This document shows positions 44,022-53,073 of a stretch of 64,000 bases of DNA, in pieces (the stretch's first letter is position 1; the number at the start of each line of letters is the position of its first letter). Under the pieces are notes generated by a model. That model was not told the origin of the DNA. It saw only the letters and a list, made by a program, of their open reading frames with translations, and made no database searches. The stretch covers positions 333,561 to 397,560 of the forward strand of contig CAWEET010000011.1 of assembly GCA_963808165.1 (NCBI GenBank), written 5' to 3'. The DNA comes from Thiosocius sp963808165. GTDB lineage: Bacteria > Pseudomonadota > Gammaproteobacteria > Chromatiales > Chromatiaceae. Position numbers and translations under genes: made by a program.

Positions 44022-44450
44022 ATGAGCAAAGTGGAACCAAGGGAATTATCGCCCAAACAGGCCCATCAGATGTTGCAGGATGATCCGCGCGCCGTGTTGG
44101 TCGATATCCGCTCGACCATGGAGTTCCTGTTTGTCGGCCATCCGACCGGTGCCGTCCACGTTGCCTGGATAGATGAACCCGACTGGGACATCAACCCGCA
44201 TTTCGTCCCCGAGATCCGCAAACTGCTGCTCGGCGGCGCCGTATGCGACGTGCAGGAGGGTTGTGCCCCGGTGATCCTGATCTGCCGCAGCGGCAAGCGC
44301 TCGGCCGAGGCCGGCAAGGTCTTGCTGGAAGCCGGCCTGAAGGGCGTCTACCACATCGACGAGGGCTTCGAAGGGGATCTCGACGATCACCACCAACGCG
44401 GCAACCTGGGCGGCTGGCGCTATCACACGCTGCCCTGGGAACAGTGCTGA
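44022..44450 (+). CDS. Rhodanese-domain sulfurtransferase
   Basis: A 142-residue single-domain rhodanese. The substrate-binding elements are VLVDIRSTMEF and the active-site loop CRSGKRS (cysteine at about residue 89). No signal peptide, so cytoplasmic. In a sulfur oxidiser such proteins often relay sulfane sulfur to TusA/DsrEFH, though this one is far from dsr. Two additional cysteines (VCDVQEGC) lie just upstream of the active site. Confidence 0.9.
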   Translation: MSKVEPRELSPKQAHQMLQDDPRAVLVDIRSTMEFLFVGHPTGAVHVAWIDEPDWDINPHFVPEIRKLLLGGAVCDVQEGCAPVILICRSGKRSAEAGKVLLEAGLKGVYHIDEGFEGDLDDHHQRGNLGGWRYHTLPWEQC

Positions 44451-44507
44451 CCTGACACGAGGCGACATGGTAGGCTCGCGCGCACTGTTGTATCCCGATA
44501 AGCCAGC

Positions 44508-45014
44508 ATGTCGTCCGACGTTACCAAGTGCACACCGGAGCACCTCGATTCATTAAACGAACTTCTCGGCCGCTATGGCCTGCAGATTGTGCGCGTCGCG
44601 GCCAATGCGCCGATCCCGGGCTCTTACTGGGGCGAGAGCGAGGCAGGATTGGTCGGCGACCAGCTGCACCTGCGTGGCGACACACCACTGCACTCCGCAC
44701 TGCACGAGGCCTGCCATTTCATCTGCATGGACGAGGTGCGGCGCAGTCGCCTGCATACCGACGCCGGCGGCGATGTCGCGGAGGAAAACGCCGTGTGCTA
44801 TCTGCAGGGACTGCTGGCCGATCGCGTGCGTGACTACGACCGCGCCCGACTGTTTGACGACATGGACGCCTGGGGATATACATTTCGCCTCGGCTCCGCC
44901 CGGGACTGGTTCGAGCAGGATGCGGACGACGCCCGGAACTGGCTGCTCGACCACGCTATCATCGACAGAGATCAATGCCTGACCGGCAAGCTGCGCCATC
45001 AACATTATGAATGA
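44508..45014 (+). CDS. Conserved hypothetical protein with zincin-like HEACH motif
   Basis: A 168-residue soluble protein. SALHEACHFICMDEVRR contains an H-E-x-x-H signature of minimal zinc peptidases, followed by an acidic GGDVAEENAVCYLQ that could supply the third ligand. The protein is otherwise helical. I know related sequences as conserved proteins of unknown function. It overlaps galU by 8 bases. Confidence 0.75.
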   Translation: MSSDVTKCTPEHLDSLNELLGRYGLQIVRVAANAPIPGSYWGESEAGLVGDQLHLRGDTPLHSALHEACHFICMDEVRRSRLHTDAGGDVAEENAVCYLQGLLADRVRDYDRARLFDDMDAWGYTFRLGSARDWFEQDADDARNWLLDHAIIDRDQCLTGKLRHQHYE

Positions 45015-45867
45015 GAAGACGGATTCACCCATGATCAAGAAGTGTTTGTTCCCTGCCGCCGGCTACGGCACAAGGTTCCTGCCAGCCACCAAATCCATGC
45101 CGAAGGAGATGCTCCCGGTCGTCGACAAACCGCTGATCCAGTACGGTGTCGAGGAGGCGATGGAGGCTGGCATGTGCAATATCGGAATCGTCACGGGTCG
45201 CGGCAAGCGGGCGCTGGCGGACCATTTCGATGTCAGCTACGAACTCGAGCACCAGATCAGCGGCTCCTCCAAGGAAGGCCTGCTGAAGGATATCCGAAAG
45301 ATTCTCAGTGACTGCACCTTTTCCTACACGCGGCAGTCTGAAATGAAGGGGCTCGGCCACGCGATCCTCACCGGGGAGACCCTGATCGGTCGCGAGCCGT
45401 TCGGGGTCATCCTGGCGGACGACCTGTGCGTCGGCGAAGGGGAAGGCGTGCTGGCCCAGATGGCGAAGATCTACGCAAAGTACCGTTGCAGCATCGTCGC
45501 GATTGAAGAGGTGCCGAACGAGGAGGTGCACAAATACGGCGTGATCGCGGGCTCCGAACTGGAAAACGGCGTTTACGTGGTGTCCGACATGGTCGAGAAG
45601 CCTGCGCCTGAAGATGCCCCCACCAACCTCGCGATCATCGGCCGCTACATCCTCACGCCGGACATTTTCGATGTCATCCGCGAGACGCCGCCGGGCCGCA
45701 ATGGCGAAATCCAGATCACCGACGCACTGCAGACCCAGGCGCGCAAGAACATGGTCCTGGCCTACCGCTTCAAGGGTCGGCGTTTCGACTGCGGCAGCGT
45801 CGACGGCTTCGTCTCCGCCACCAACTACTTCTACGAGCGCTGGAAGGAGCGGGAAGAGCAGGTCTAG
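45007..45867 (+). CDS. galU: UTP-glucose-1-phosphate uridylyltransferase
   Basis: A 286-residue enzyme making UDP-glucose. The nucleotide-binding signature FPAAGYGTRFLPATKSMPKE is intact, with DKPLIQYGVEE and the later VEKP and GRYILTPDIF blocks. The ATG at 45007 overlaps the previous gene; ATG 45031 (MIKKCLF) is the other possible start and neither has a strong ribosome site. Besides envelope sugars, it could supply the NDP-glucose for the glucosylglycerate synthase further downstream. Confidence 0.95.
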   Translation: MNEKTDSPMIKKCLFPAAGYGTRFLPATKSMPKEMLPVVDKPLIQYGVEEAMEAGMCNIGIVTGRGKRALADHFDVSYELEHQISGSSKEGLLKDIRKILSDCTFSYTRQSEMKGLGHAILTGETLIGREPFGVILADDLCVGEGEGVLAQMAKIYAKYRCSIVAIEEVPNEEVHKYGVIAGSELENGVYVVSDMVEKPAPEDAPTNLAIIGRYILTPDIFDVIRETPPGRNGEIQITDALQTQARKNMVLAYRFKGRRFDCGSVDGFVSATNYFYERWKEREEQV

Positions 45868-45942
45868 TGGGCCATGCGGAGAGTGCGTGGACCTGAACGC
45901 CAATAGCACTTGCGCAGCCGCGTGTATGATGCGCGGGCGCCT

Positions 45943-45998
45943 GTCGCAGGAGGCATGGAGCCTCCAGGGACGGACTCCAGCGCGTCCCGCGGGTCGCA
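45943..45998 (+). repeat. Dispersed repeat, copy C (short form)
   Basis: GTCGCAGGAGGCATGGAGCC, then TCCAGGGACGGACTCCAGCG. The hairpin GGAGGC/GCCTCC replaces the CGTCGGC/GCCGACG stem of copy A, a compensatory change around the constant ATGGA loop. It lies between the convergent galU and pabB genes and may act on their mRNA 3' ends. Confidence 0.65.
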
Positions 45999-46032
45999 GA
46001 CGCCGGTGCACTGCGGATTGCCCGATAGCTGG

Positions 46033-47409
46033 TCAATCGGGACTCTTGCCCCCGAAAAGGCGTAAAAAGGCTGCGGCCTTGTCCAGGCTCTCCTGGTACT
46101 CTGCCGTGCACTCCGAATCGGCTACGATGCCACCACCCGCCCAATAATAGACATCGGTACCCTGCTTGAGCAGGGTGCGAATGGCGATACTGCTGTCGAG
46201 ATCGCCATCGAAGCCCAGCCTTATCACACTGCCGCAGTACAGCTCGCGCCGCACGGGCTCGAGCTGATCGATGATCTGCATCGCACGAAGTTTCGGCGCG
46301 CCGGTGATCGAGCCGCCGGGGAAGCAGCCGGCAAGCAGGTCGATCGCGTCCTTTTCGGCCCGCAGACGCCCGGTCACGGTGCTGACGAGGTGGTGCACAG
46401 TCGCGAAGGACTCGATCTCGAATAACCCCGGCACCGCGATCGAGCCTGGTTCACACACCTTGCCGAGATCGTTGCGCAACAGGTCGACGATCATCAGGTT
46501 CTCTGCACGGTCTTTCTCACTGCGCAGTAGTTGTGCACGCAGCGCCCGGTCGCTCTCGGCGTTGTGACCTCGCGGCCGCGTCCCCTTGATCGGGCGGGTC
46601 TGCACCCTCCCCTCTTGTACGCTCAGAAACTGCTCCGGGGATGAACTCAGGACCTCTCCGAAGGGGTACTCGAGCAGCGCGCCGTAGGGTGCTGGATTGT
46701 CCAGTCGGATCCGCTGGTAGAGCGCCCAGGCATCGTGCGACGTCTGCGCCCGAAAGCGTTGGGCAAGGTTCACCTGGTAGCAGTCGCCCTCGCGTATGTA
46801 GTCCTTGATCCGGTCGAACGCAGCGGCATAGCTGTCGCTGCCCATGCCACTGTCGCGCAGCGTGCCCCACGCCGGGGGCGGCGGTGCCGATGAACCGACG
46901 GCCAGCAGACGCCGCAGGGCCGGCTGCCAGCCGTGCAGGCCACCCGGGTCGCGGCCTTGGCGCACGAACCAACTGCGGCGGCGCGCATGATCGACCACCA
47001 CTACCCAGTCGTAGAAACCGACCGCCAGTTCGGGCCAGCCGGCCAGTCCGGCGCGTTGTGGCAGCATCCCCAGGGTGCGGGCCAGGTCGTAGCCCAGAAA
47101 GCCGATGGCCCCACCGGTGAAAGGCAGGTCCGCGGCCCGTGCCACCCGCTCGCCGAGGCTGCGGCGCAGCAACACCAGCGGGTCGCCGTGCAGCGTTCGC
47201 GGTTCCCGGCCGTGCCCGGTGAGCGTGGTGACGCCGTTGCGGCTGGTCATCATCAGGTAGGGATCGGCCGCCAGGATATCGTAGCGACCGCTGCCGGATT
47301 CGGGGAACCCGCTATCCAGCCATACCGGCCACGGCAGGTCGCGCAGCGCGGCATAGTAAGGCCGGCTGTCCGGCCAGTAACGCAGGCGATTCAATTCTAC
47401 GTCGACCAA
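46033..47409 (-). CDS. pabB: Aminodeoxychorismate synthase component I
   Basis: A 458-residue chorismate-using enzyme of folate synthesis. The key PIKGTRPRG motif (lysine in place of the alanine of TrpE) marks it as PabB rather than anthranilate synthase, and ENLMIVDLLRNDLG, FPGGSITGAPK and GGGIVADS are present. The start is TTG 47409 with GGGGGA upstream; no closer ATG fits. It converts chorismate with ammonia from PabA, which is not encoded nearby. Confidence 0.93.
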   Translation of the reverse strand: MVDVELNRLRYWPDSRPYYAALRDLPWPVWLDSGFPESGSGRYDILAADPYLMMTSRNGVTTLTGHGREPRTLHGDPLVLLRRSLGERVARAADLPFTGGAIGFLGYDLARTLGMLPQRAGLAGWPELAVGFYDWVVVVDHARRRSWFVRQGRDPGGLHGWQPALRRLLAVGSSAPPPPAWGTLRDSGMGSDSYAAAFDRIKDYIREGDCYQVNLAQRFRAQTSHDAWALYQRIRLDNPAPYGALLEYPFGEVLSSSPEQFLSVQEGRVQTRPIKGTRPRGHNAESDRALRAQLLRSEKDRAENLMIVDLLRNDLGKVCEPGSIAVPGLFEIESFATVHHLVSTVTGRLRAEKDAIDLLAGCFPGGSITGAPKLRAMQIIDQLEPVRRELYCGSVIRLGFDGDLDSSIAIRTLLKQGTDVYYWAGGGIVADSECTAEYQESLDKAAAFLRLFGGKSPD

Positions 47410-47565
47410 GGTTTCGTCCCCCGTCGGGCGACCGGTCCGGCCAGCCCGCGCCCACCAAAGACAAGATCAGGTCGCAGGCGGCACTCCGAGCGCCGACCGC
47501 AATGCTGCTTGTCTTCTGCGCCTGCACTTGAGCGCATTCCGAACCGCGGGGACGCCGTTAATCCG

Positions 47566-47730
47566 AATGGCACTGACCTAAGCCGCGATAGGTTGTTTCC
47601 GGAGGAAGCGTCGGTGGCATGGATGCCACCGTCGAGCCTACAGGGAGGTATTTACGGCGTCTTCCGGAGGAAATTACCGGTAGCGGCCGCCCCGCTCAAG
47701 CCTATTTCATCGCTTAAGTCAGTGCCATTA
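47566..47730. mobile_element. MITE-like element with inverted ends and an 11-bp target duplication
   Basis: The left end AATGGCACTGACCTAAGC and the right end GCTTAAGTCAGTGCCATT are inverted with one mismatch. Outside both ends lies the direct repeat CCGTTAATCCG (47555-47565 and 47731-47741). The 165-base interior has no gene but carries repeat copy B. End sequence and duplication length (9-13 bp) fit IS4-type transposition in trans. Confidence 0.8.
47594..47675 (+). repeat. Dispersed repeat, copy B (inside the MITE)
   Basis: GTTTCCGGAGGAAGCGTC, then the perfect hairpin GGTGGCAT/ATGCCACC around GG, then GTCGAGCCTACAGGGAGG, TATTTACGGCGTC and CTTCCGGAGGAAA. It aligns with copy A at 30766 along its length, with compensatory stem changes. 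Confidence 0.75.
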
Positions 47731-48118
47731 CCGTTAATCCGGCCATGCAGGCTGCGGTCATCGCATCGCTGCCGCAAACACTCGGCGCATCCAACACGCG
47801 GAGGCGCCTTTCGATGCCTGTTTGCCCACCAAGCCAGTACCATTCGCGGTCCGGGCCCGTCCACCCGTTCGCCCACCCACACCTGGGCGCCTGACACTGC
47901 GACCCGGCTCCATTGTAGTGCGCCGAAATCGGCGGCACATACATTAAGCGATACCGCGCCGACCGCGGCTGATACGGGGCCTGGCCGGCATTGCACCCGT
48001 TCGCATTGGCGATGGCCGGTCCATTGCCCGCGCGCCCTGGCCAGGAACGTTTCTGATCCTGCTGAAACCACGCGGGCTTCTGATGCAGCCGAGATGACAA
48101 GCACCACAGGCCAGCGAC

Positions 48119-48159
48119 AAAAAAGCCGGCACCGGGATGAACCCGATGCCGGCCTTTTG
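48119..48159 (-). terminator. Rho-independent terminator of the OmpA-type gene
   Basis: AAAAAGCCGGCACCGGG pairs with CCCGATGCCGGCCTTTT around ATGAA; on the minus strand a T run follows. It lies 44 bases after the stop at 48203. Confidence 0.85.
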
Positions 48160-48202
48160 TGCCACCCAGCCGCCGCGTCAGGGCGAGCTGCCGCCGGGGC
48201 GG

Positions 48203-48805
48203 TTAAAAGAGGTCGAACACGATCTCCGCGCGCCGGTTAGGTGCGAGGCACTCGAGCGCCGACGAGCCACGCAAATCTGTACACTCGGCCAGTGGCTCCG
48301 ACTCTCCCTTGCCGACCAGTTCGACCATCTGCGGGTCAATCCCGGCATTGTCAACCAGGTAAGCGTTCACTGCTTCGGCACGTCGCTGCGATAGTCCCAT
48401 GTTGTAGTCTTCGGTGCCGACACGGTCCGTATGCCCGGTCACGCGGACTGCCTTGATGCTGCCCTGGGCCTTTGCGTCGCTGACCAGCGCGTCGATCGTC
48501 GACGTTGCACCGGCATCGAGATCGGAACTGTCGAAGGCGAAATTGACTATCCCTTCGGCCGGCGGAAGGGCAACCGGCACGGCCACAACCTCCTCGACGA
48601 CTTCCACCTCGGCCACCTTGCCATCACAACCGACGATGGCGTCCTCGATCACCCAGTAATTGTTGTGCAGGCATTCACCGGCAGAGTTGTGCCAGACCTC
48701 ACCGCTGGAGTTGTACCAATAGCCGTCACCTTCATCAGCCAGTACCTGTGAGACGCCGGACAGTGCCGCCATCAGTACTGCAAGATGAATAATCCGGGTT
48801 TTCAT
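48203..48805 (-). CDS. OmpA-family peptidoglycan-associated protein
   Basis: A 200-residue protein starting at ATG 48805 after GGAGG, with a signal peptide (MKTRIIHLAVLMAALSGVS then QVLA). A short aromatic/Asn repeat (GYWYNSSGEVWHNSAGECLH) is followed by an acidic valine-rich linker and an OmpA C-terminal domain: VNFAFDSSDLDAGA, VRVTGHTDRVGTEDYN, LSQRRAEAV and NRRAEIVF, the peptidoglycan-binding motifs. There is no beta-barrel, so it is a small periplasmic anchor protein. Confidence 0.9.
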   Translation of the reverse strand: MKTRIIHLAVLMAALSGVSQVLADEGDGYWYNSSGEVWHNSAGECLHNNYWVIEDAIVGCDGKVAEVEVVEEVVAVPVALPPAEGIVNFAFDSSDLDAGATSTIDALVSDAKAQGSIKAVRVTGHTDRVGTEDYNMGLSQRRAEAVNAYLVDNAGIDPQMVELVGKGESEPLAECTDLRGSSALECLAPNRRAEIVFDLF

Positions 48806-49184
48806 TTCGACCTCCTCACAGATCGTTAACAAACGCAAAAATCAGGGTTTTCCCAGGTTGTGCCTAGTATAGCCCCTTGTTCGGGTTTTGCGCTTGTCCT
48901 GACACAAATGGGCACTGTCTCCGCGAACCGCCTTCAGGCGGCCATTTCACTGCCTCGCCCGATGCAAACCAGGCATCCAGTCGTCCCCGACAGTCGCCAC
49001 ATGCCGCGCGAACCTCGTTCAAACCGTCCTGTTATGGTGCAGATTTGCACTGCCGCGCACCAGTAATTGACCATGAAACGCGGCCCTGAAACCCCGGGGC
49101 CGGTCGCTCCGCTTGCGCATGGTGGCGCGTTAATTGCTCGCTGTTGCTGAACGATCAGGCGGTAAAGGCGCAAACACAGACCAG
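48806..49184. other. Divergent intergenic region
   Basis: About 380 bases between the OmpA-type gene and the glucosylglycerate cassette, with promoters for both expected. An inverted repeat GTGCA-GATT-TGCAC near 49038-49051 could be an operator. No gene is seen. Confidence 0.4.
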
Positions 49185-50955
49185 ATGAATCGACCGAAAC
49201 CCGAAAAACCGGAACCGGCGATCCCTGCGCAGCTCGCCGCGGAGCAGCGCATCGAGGCGCGGCTCGCCTACCTTTACGGGGCGGACCGGTCGGCGGCCAT
49301 CGCCCGGCGTGTCGCGCGCCTGCTGAAGACGCACCGCCAGCTACGTACACGCATGTTGCAGGGGGCCCTTTGGTCGGAAGCCGACACCGTGTTGATAAGC
49401 TACGGCGACACCATCCAGTCGTCCACCAAACCGCCGCTGCAGACGCTGCACCAGTTCCTGACAGAGTACCTCCGGAATGCCTTCAGCATGGTCCACATCC
49501 TGCCCTTCTTCCCTTGGAGTTCGGACGACGGCTTCTCGGTCACGGACTTTCGTGCGGTCAAGCAAGACCTCGGCAGCTGGCAGGACCTGCGTGCGATCTC
49601 CGAGGACTTCGACCTGGCGATCGACCTGGTACTGAACCACTGCTCGCGCGAAAACCTCTGGTTTATCGACTACATCTTCGGCGAAGAACCTGCCTGTCAC
49701 TATTTCATCGAGGTCGATCCCTCGACCAACGTTTCCATGGTCACCCGTCCGCGCTCCACACCGCTGCTCAGCGGGGTGCGCACCCAGACCGGCATGCGCC
49801 ATGTCTGGGCCACGTTCAGCAACGACCAGATCGACCTGAATTACGCCAATCCGGACGTGCTGATCGAGTTCCTCGACATCCTGCTCTACTACATCCGGCG
49901 CGGTGCCCGCATGATCCGGCTCGATGCGATCGCCTACCTGTGGAAAGAAATCGGCACAAACTGCATCCACCTGCCCCAGACCCACCAGGTGGTGAAGCTG
50001 TTCCGCGACGTCCTCGAGCTGGTCGAGCCGTCCGCGCTGATCATGACCGAGACCAACGTGCCGCACGCGGAGAACATGAGCTATTTCGGCGCCGGCGACG
50101 AGGCGCATGTGATCTATCAGTTCAGTCTGCCCCCGCTGCTGCTGCATGCGCTGCATGCCGGCACCGCGAGCTATCTGAACGCCTGGGCAAAGGGACTCGA
50201 CTCCTTCGATACCCCGCCCAACTGCACCTATCTGAACTTCACCGCGTCGCACGATGGCGTCGGTCTGCGGCCGCTCGAGGGCCTGGTGCCGGCAGCAGAG
50301 GTCGACGCCCTGCTGGAGGCGATGCGCCGGCGCGGCGGATACATCTCGACCAAGTCGAACAGCGATGGCACCGAGAGCCCCTACGAACTCAACATCAGCT
50401 ATTTCGACGCCTTCCGCAGCAGCCAAGGGGACAATCGCTGGCATATCCCGATGTTCATGGTTTCGCAGATCATTGCGCTGTCGTTTAAGGGGATTCCGGC
50501 GGTTTACATCCATTGCCTGACCGCAACGCCGAACGACACCCTCGGGGTCGAGCGCACCGGCATGACCCGGTCGGTGAACCGGCGCAAGTGGGACATGGCC
50601 GAGCTGGAACAGCGGATCTGCGACAGCGAATCGGAGGCGGGGACAGTCTTTGCGCAATACCGGCGACCTGCTGGCGCTGCGTCGCCTGCAGCCGGCGTTC
50701 CATCCCGATGCCGCCCAACACATCCTGGACATCAACGACAGTGTCTTCTGTTTCGAACGCATCGCGCCCGATGCCGGTCAGCGGATCTTGATCGTGGCCA
50801 ATCTTTCGTCACGCACAGTTGATCTGGATCGCGGCCGGTTGCCGGCCGACCTGATGCAGCGCAAAGACCTGCTGCAGATCAACACGCCGGAGATCGGTGC
50901 GGAGGTGCTGCCACTGGAACCGTATGCGGTATTCTGGTTTAGTCGGCATTACTGA
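49185..50955 (+). CDS. Glucosylglycerate/sucrose phosphorylase-type GH13_18 enzyme, apparent frameshift
   Basis: A GH13 subfamily 18 phosphorylase of about 590 residues. The first frame (from ATG 49185) contains VHILPFFPWSSDDGFSVTDF, the nucleophile region RMIRLDAIAYLWKE and the acid/base region MTETNVPH, and runs to about 50670; the last 90 residues (DLLALRRLQPAFHPD... to VFWFSRHY) are in the +1 frame ending 50955. Dropping one G from ACCGGCG near 50670 restores ...VFAQYRDLLALRRL. Beside glucosylglycerate synthase and phosphatase genes, glucosylglycerate is the likelier substrate than sucrose. Confidence 0.85.
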
Positions 50956-50992
50956 CAGGCAGAGGGTTCCGCACGCGGAATACGGCAACGCA

Positions 50993-51838
50993 ATGAAGGC
51001 CCCAACGGCGATCGTCTTCAGCGACCTCGACGGCACCCTGCTCGATCACCATGACTACCGGTTCGACGCAGCGGCCCCGGCGCTCGAGGCGGTGCGAGCC
51101 GCAGACATCCCACTGATCCTGACCACCAGCAAGACCCTGGCCGAAGTCGCCGAGATCAATCGGGCGCTGGATAATCCGAGGCCGGTGATCGTCGAAAACG
51201 GCTGCGCCCTGTGTTTTCCGCTCGAGCACGACTATCCGTTCCAGCTCACCGCCCATGAAATCATCGACGACCATGCCGTGGTCCGTCTTGCCGCGCCGTA
51301 TGCGCTGGTTCGCGAGTTCATCGAGCGGCAACGGGCCGCGCACGGCTGGCAACTTCGCGGCTTCGGCGACATGGATTCGGCCGAGGTGGCCGAACTCACC
51401 GGTCTCGACCTGCCAGCGGCGGCCCGCGCACGGCGACGCCTCTGTGCCGAGCCCTTCCTGTGGCTGGATCGGGCGGAACTTTTCGAACGGCTGCTCGGCG
51501 AGGCCGAGAAAGCACGGCTGTGCGTCACGAGCGGCGGCCGTTTCCATCACCTGATGGGCCAGACCAGCAAGGCGGAGGGAATGCGCATGATGCGCACACT
51601 GTTCACTGCCGACGGCGAACAGCCATTGACGGTGATCGCGTTGGGCGACAGCCCAAACGACAAAGAGATGCTGCAGAACGCCGATATCGCGGTGGTGATC
51701 AAACGCCCGGACGGGTCGCACCTCACTGCGCATGGCGTCCGCCAGACCCTGCACACCGAGCAGGTCGGCCCCGCCGGCTGGAACGCCGCCGTGCTGCAGA
51801 TTCTGCGTGAGCTGGGCATCAGCAAGCCAACGACCTGA
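50993..51838 (+). CDS. HAD phosphatase, mannosyl/glucosyl-3-phosphoglycerate phosphatase type
   Basis: A 281-residue HAD enzyme of the MPGP/Cof type. Motif I is FSDLDGTLLDHHDY (nucleophile D), motif II LTTSKT, and the final motif GDSPNDKEML; a lysine region SKAEGM precedes it. MPGP-family enzymes remove the phosphate from glycosyl-3-phosphoglycerate. Located between the phosphorylase and the GT81 synthase, it would release glucosylglycerate (GpgP role). The start at 50993 is the first ATG after the previous gene. Confidence 0.88.
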   Translation: MKAPTAIVFSDLDGTLLDHHDYRFDAAAPALEAVRAADIPLILTTSKTLAEVAEINRALDNPRPVIVENGCALCFPLEHDYPFQLTAHEIIDDHAVVRLAAPYALVREFIERQRAAHGWQLRGFGDMDSAEVAELTGLDLPAAARARRRLCAEPFLWLDRAELFERLLGEAEKARLCVTSGGRFHHLMGQTSKAEGMRMMRTLFTADGEQPLTVIALGDSPNDKEMLQNADIAVVIKRPDGSHLTAHGVRQTLHTEQVGPAGWNAAVLQILRELGISKPTT

Positions 51839-51852
51839 AGGGGGATCGGCAC

Positions 51853-53058
51853 TTGGACTTCTTCCAAAACGGCACCATCACGACGCTGCACAAGCTCTGC
51901 CGTCGACCGATCGAGGAAATGGAAGCGGAATTGCTCGGCTTCTCCGCGGAACGACCGATGGCTCTGATTCTGCCGAGCCTGTACTCCGAGCTGGAAGGTC
52001 CGGCGCTGCCGAAGATCATCGAGGAACTCAAGCAGGCGCTTTATATCGGCGACATCATCGTCGGCCTTGACCAGGCCGATGCACAACAGTTCGAACACGC
52101 CAGGCGGTTCTTTTCAGGGCTGCCGCAGAATGTGCACATCCTCTGGAACGACGGCCCCTGGCTGCGCGAGATCGACGCCGAGTTGCAGGCACAGAACCTC
52201 GCACCGACCCAGGCCGGCAAGGGGCGCAATGCCTGGTACTGTCTGGGTTATGCGCTGGCACTGGAACACTGCGAGGCTATCGCGCTGCACGACTGCGACA
52301 TCCTCACCTACGATCGCAGCCTGCCGGCACGGCTGTTCTACCCGGTGGCCAATCCGGCGTTCAGTTTCGACTTCTGCAAGGGCTACTACTCGCGGATCGA
52401 CGGCAACCGTCTGAGCGGCCGCGCGACACGCCTGTTCGTGACCCCGCTGCTGCGTGCGCTGAAGAAGGTAGTGGGACCGATGGACTACCTCGACTTCATG
52501 GACAGCTTCCGCTATCCACTGTCCGGCGAGTTCTCCCTGAGCCGTGATTTCGTGAAGATTCTGCGCATCCCCGGCGACTGGGGACTCGAGATCGGCGTGC
52601 TGTCCGAAGTGTATCGGACCCTGGCGCGCGGCAACGTCTGCCAGGTCGATATCGCCGACCAGTACGACCATAAACACCAGGAGCTGTCGCAAGACGACGC
52701 CAGCCGGGGCCTGATGCGCATGAGCATCGAGATCGCCAAATCACTCTACCGCAAGCTGGCGACCGAGGGCGTGACCCTGTCCACCGAAGACTTTCGTTCG
52801 GTCAAGGCCGCCTACTACCGCATCGCACTGGATGCGACCGAGCAGTACTTCTTCGACGCCAAGATCAACGGCCTGCAGTACGACCGACACCAGGAAGAGC
52901 GCAGCATCGAGGTCTTCGCGCAGGCCATCATGTCGGCCGGGGAGACCTTCCTGAGCAATCCGATGGAGTCGCCGTTCATCCCCAACTGGAACCGGGTGCA
53001 TGGTGCCTTCCCGGATATCTGCCAGCAGATGCTGCGCGCCGTCCGCGCGGAAGGGTGA
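51853..53058 (+). CDS. gpgS: Glucosyl-3-phosphoglycerate synthase (GT81)
   Basis: A 401-residue glycosyltransferase. TTG 51853 (reading L-D-F-F-Q-N-G) is the start, with AGGGGG eight bases upstream and only 14 bases after the phosphatase stop. ALILPSLYSELEGPAL and KGRNAWYCLGYALALEHC, with the metal-binding ALHDCDILTYD, match GpgS. It makes glucosyl-3-phosphoglycerate from NDP-glucose and 3-phosphoglycerate, the first step to the compatible solute glucosylglycerate. Confidence 0.9.
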   Translation: MDFFQNGTITTLHKLCRRPIEEMEAELLGFSAERPMALILPSLYSELEGPALPKIIEELKQALYIGDIIVGLDQADAQQFEHARRFFSGLPQNVHILWNDGPWLREIDAELQAQNLAPTQAGKGRNAWYCLGYALALEHCEAIALHDCDILTYDRSLPARLFYPVANPAFSFDFCKGYYSRIDGNRLSGRATRLFVTPLLRALKKVVGPMDYLDFMDSFRYPLSGEFSLSRDFVKILRIPGDWGLEIGVLSEVYRTLARGNVCQVDIADQYDHKHQELSQDDASRGLMRMSIEIAKSLYRKLATEGVTLSTEDFRSVKAAYYRIALDATEQYFFDAKINGLQYDRHQEERSIEVFAQAIMSAGETFLSNPMESPFIPNWNRVHGAFPDICQQMLRAVRAEG

Positions 53059-53073
53059 ACACGCCGTACCAGG

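Larger units (their letters stand above)
47410..48202. other. Non-coding region with a MITE and a terminator
   Basis: About 790 bases between pabB and the OmpA-type gene, both transcribed on the minus strand. It contains the MITE-like element at 47566-47730 and the terminator at 48119-48159. Open frames in 47650-48110 are arginine-rich and unconvincing. Confidence 0.5.

Noticed and set aside
44022..44450. Rhodanese as part of the dsr sulfur relay
   Set aside because: It is more than 20 kb from dsr beside envelope genes; nothing in the sequence ties it to the relay.
30766..47675. Dispersed hairpin repeats as CRISPR or integron attC sites
   Set aside because: Copies are kilobases apart, lack regular spacing and spacers, and no integrase, cassette or cas operon is present.
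49038..49051. GTGCA-GATT-TGCAC as an NtrC site
   Set aside because: NtrC sites have the arms in the other order (TGCAC-N-GTGCA); listed only as a possible operator in the intergenic note.
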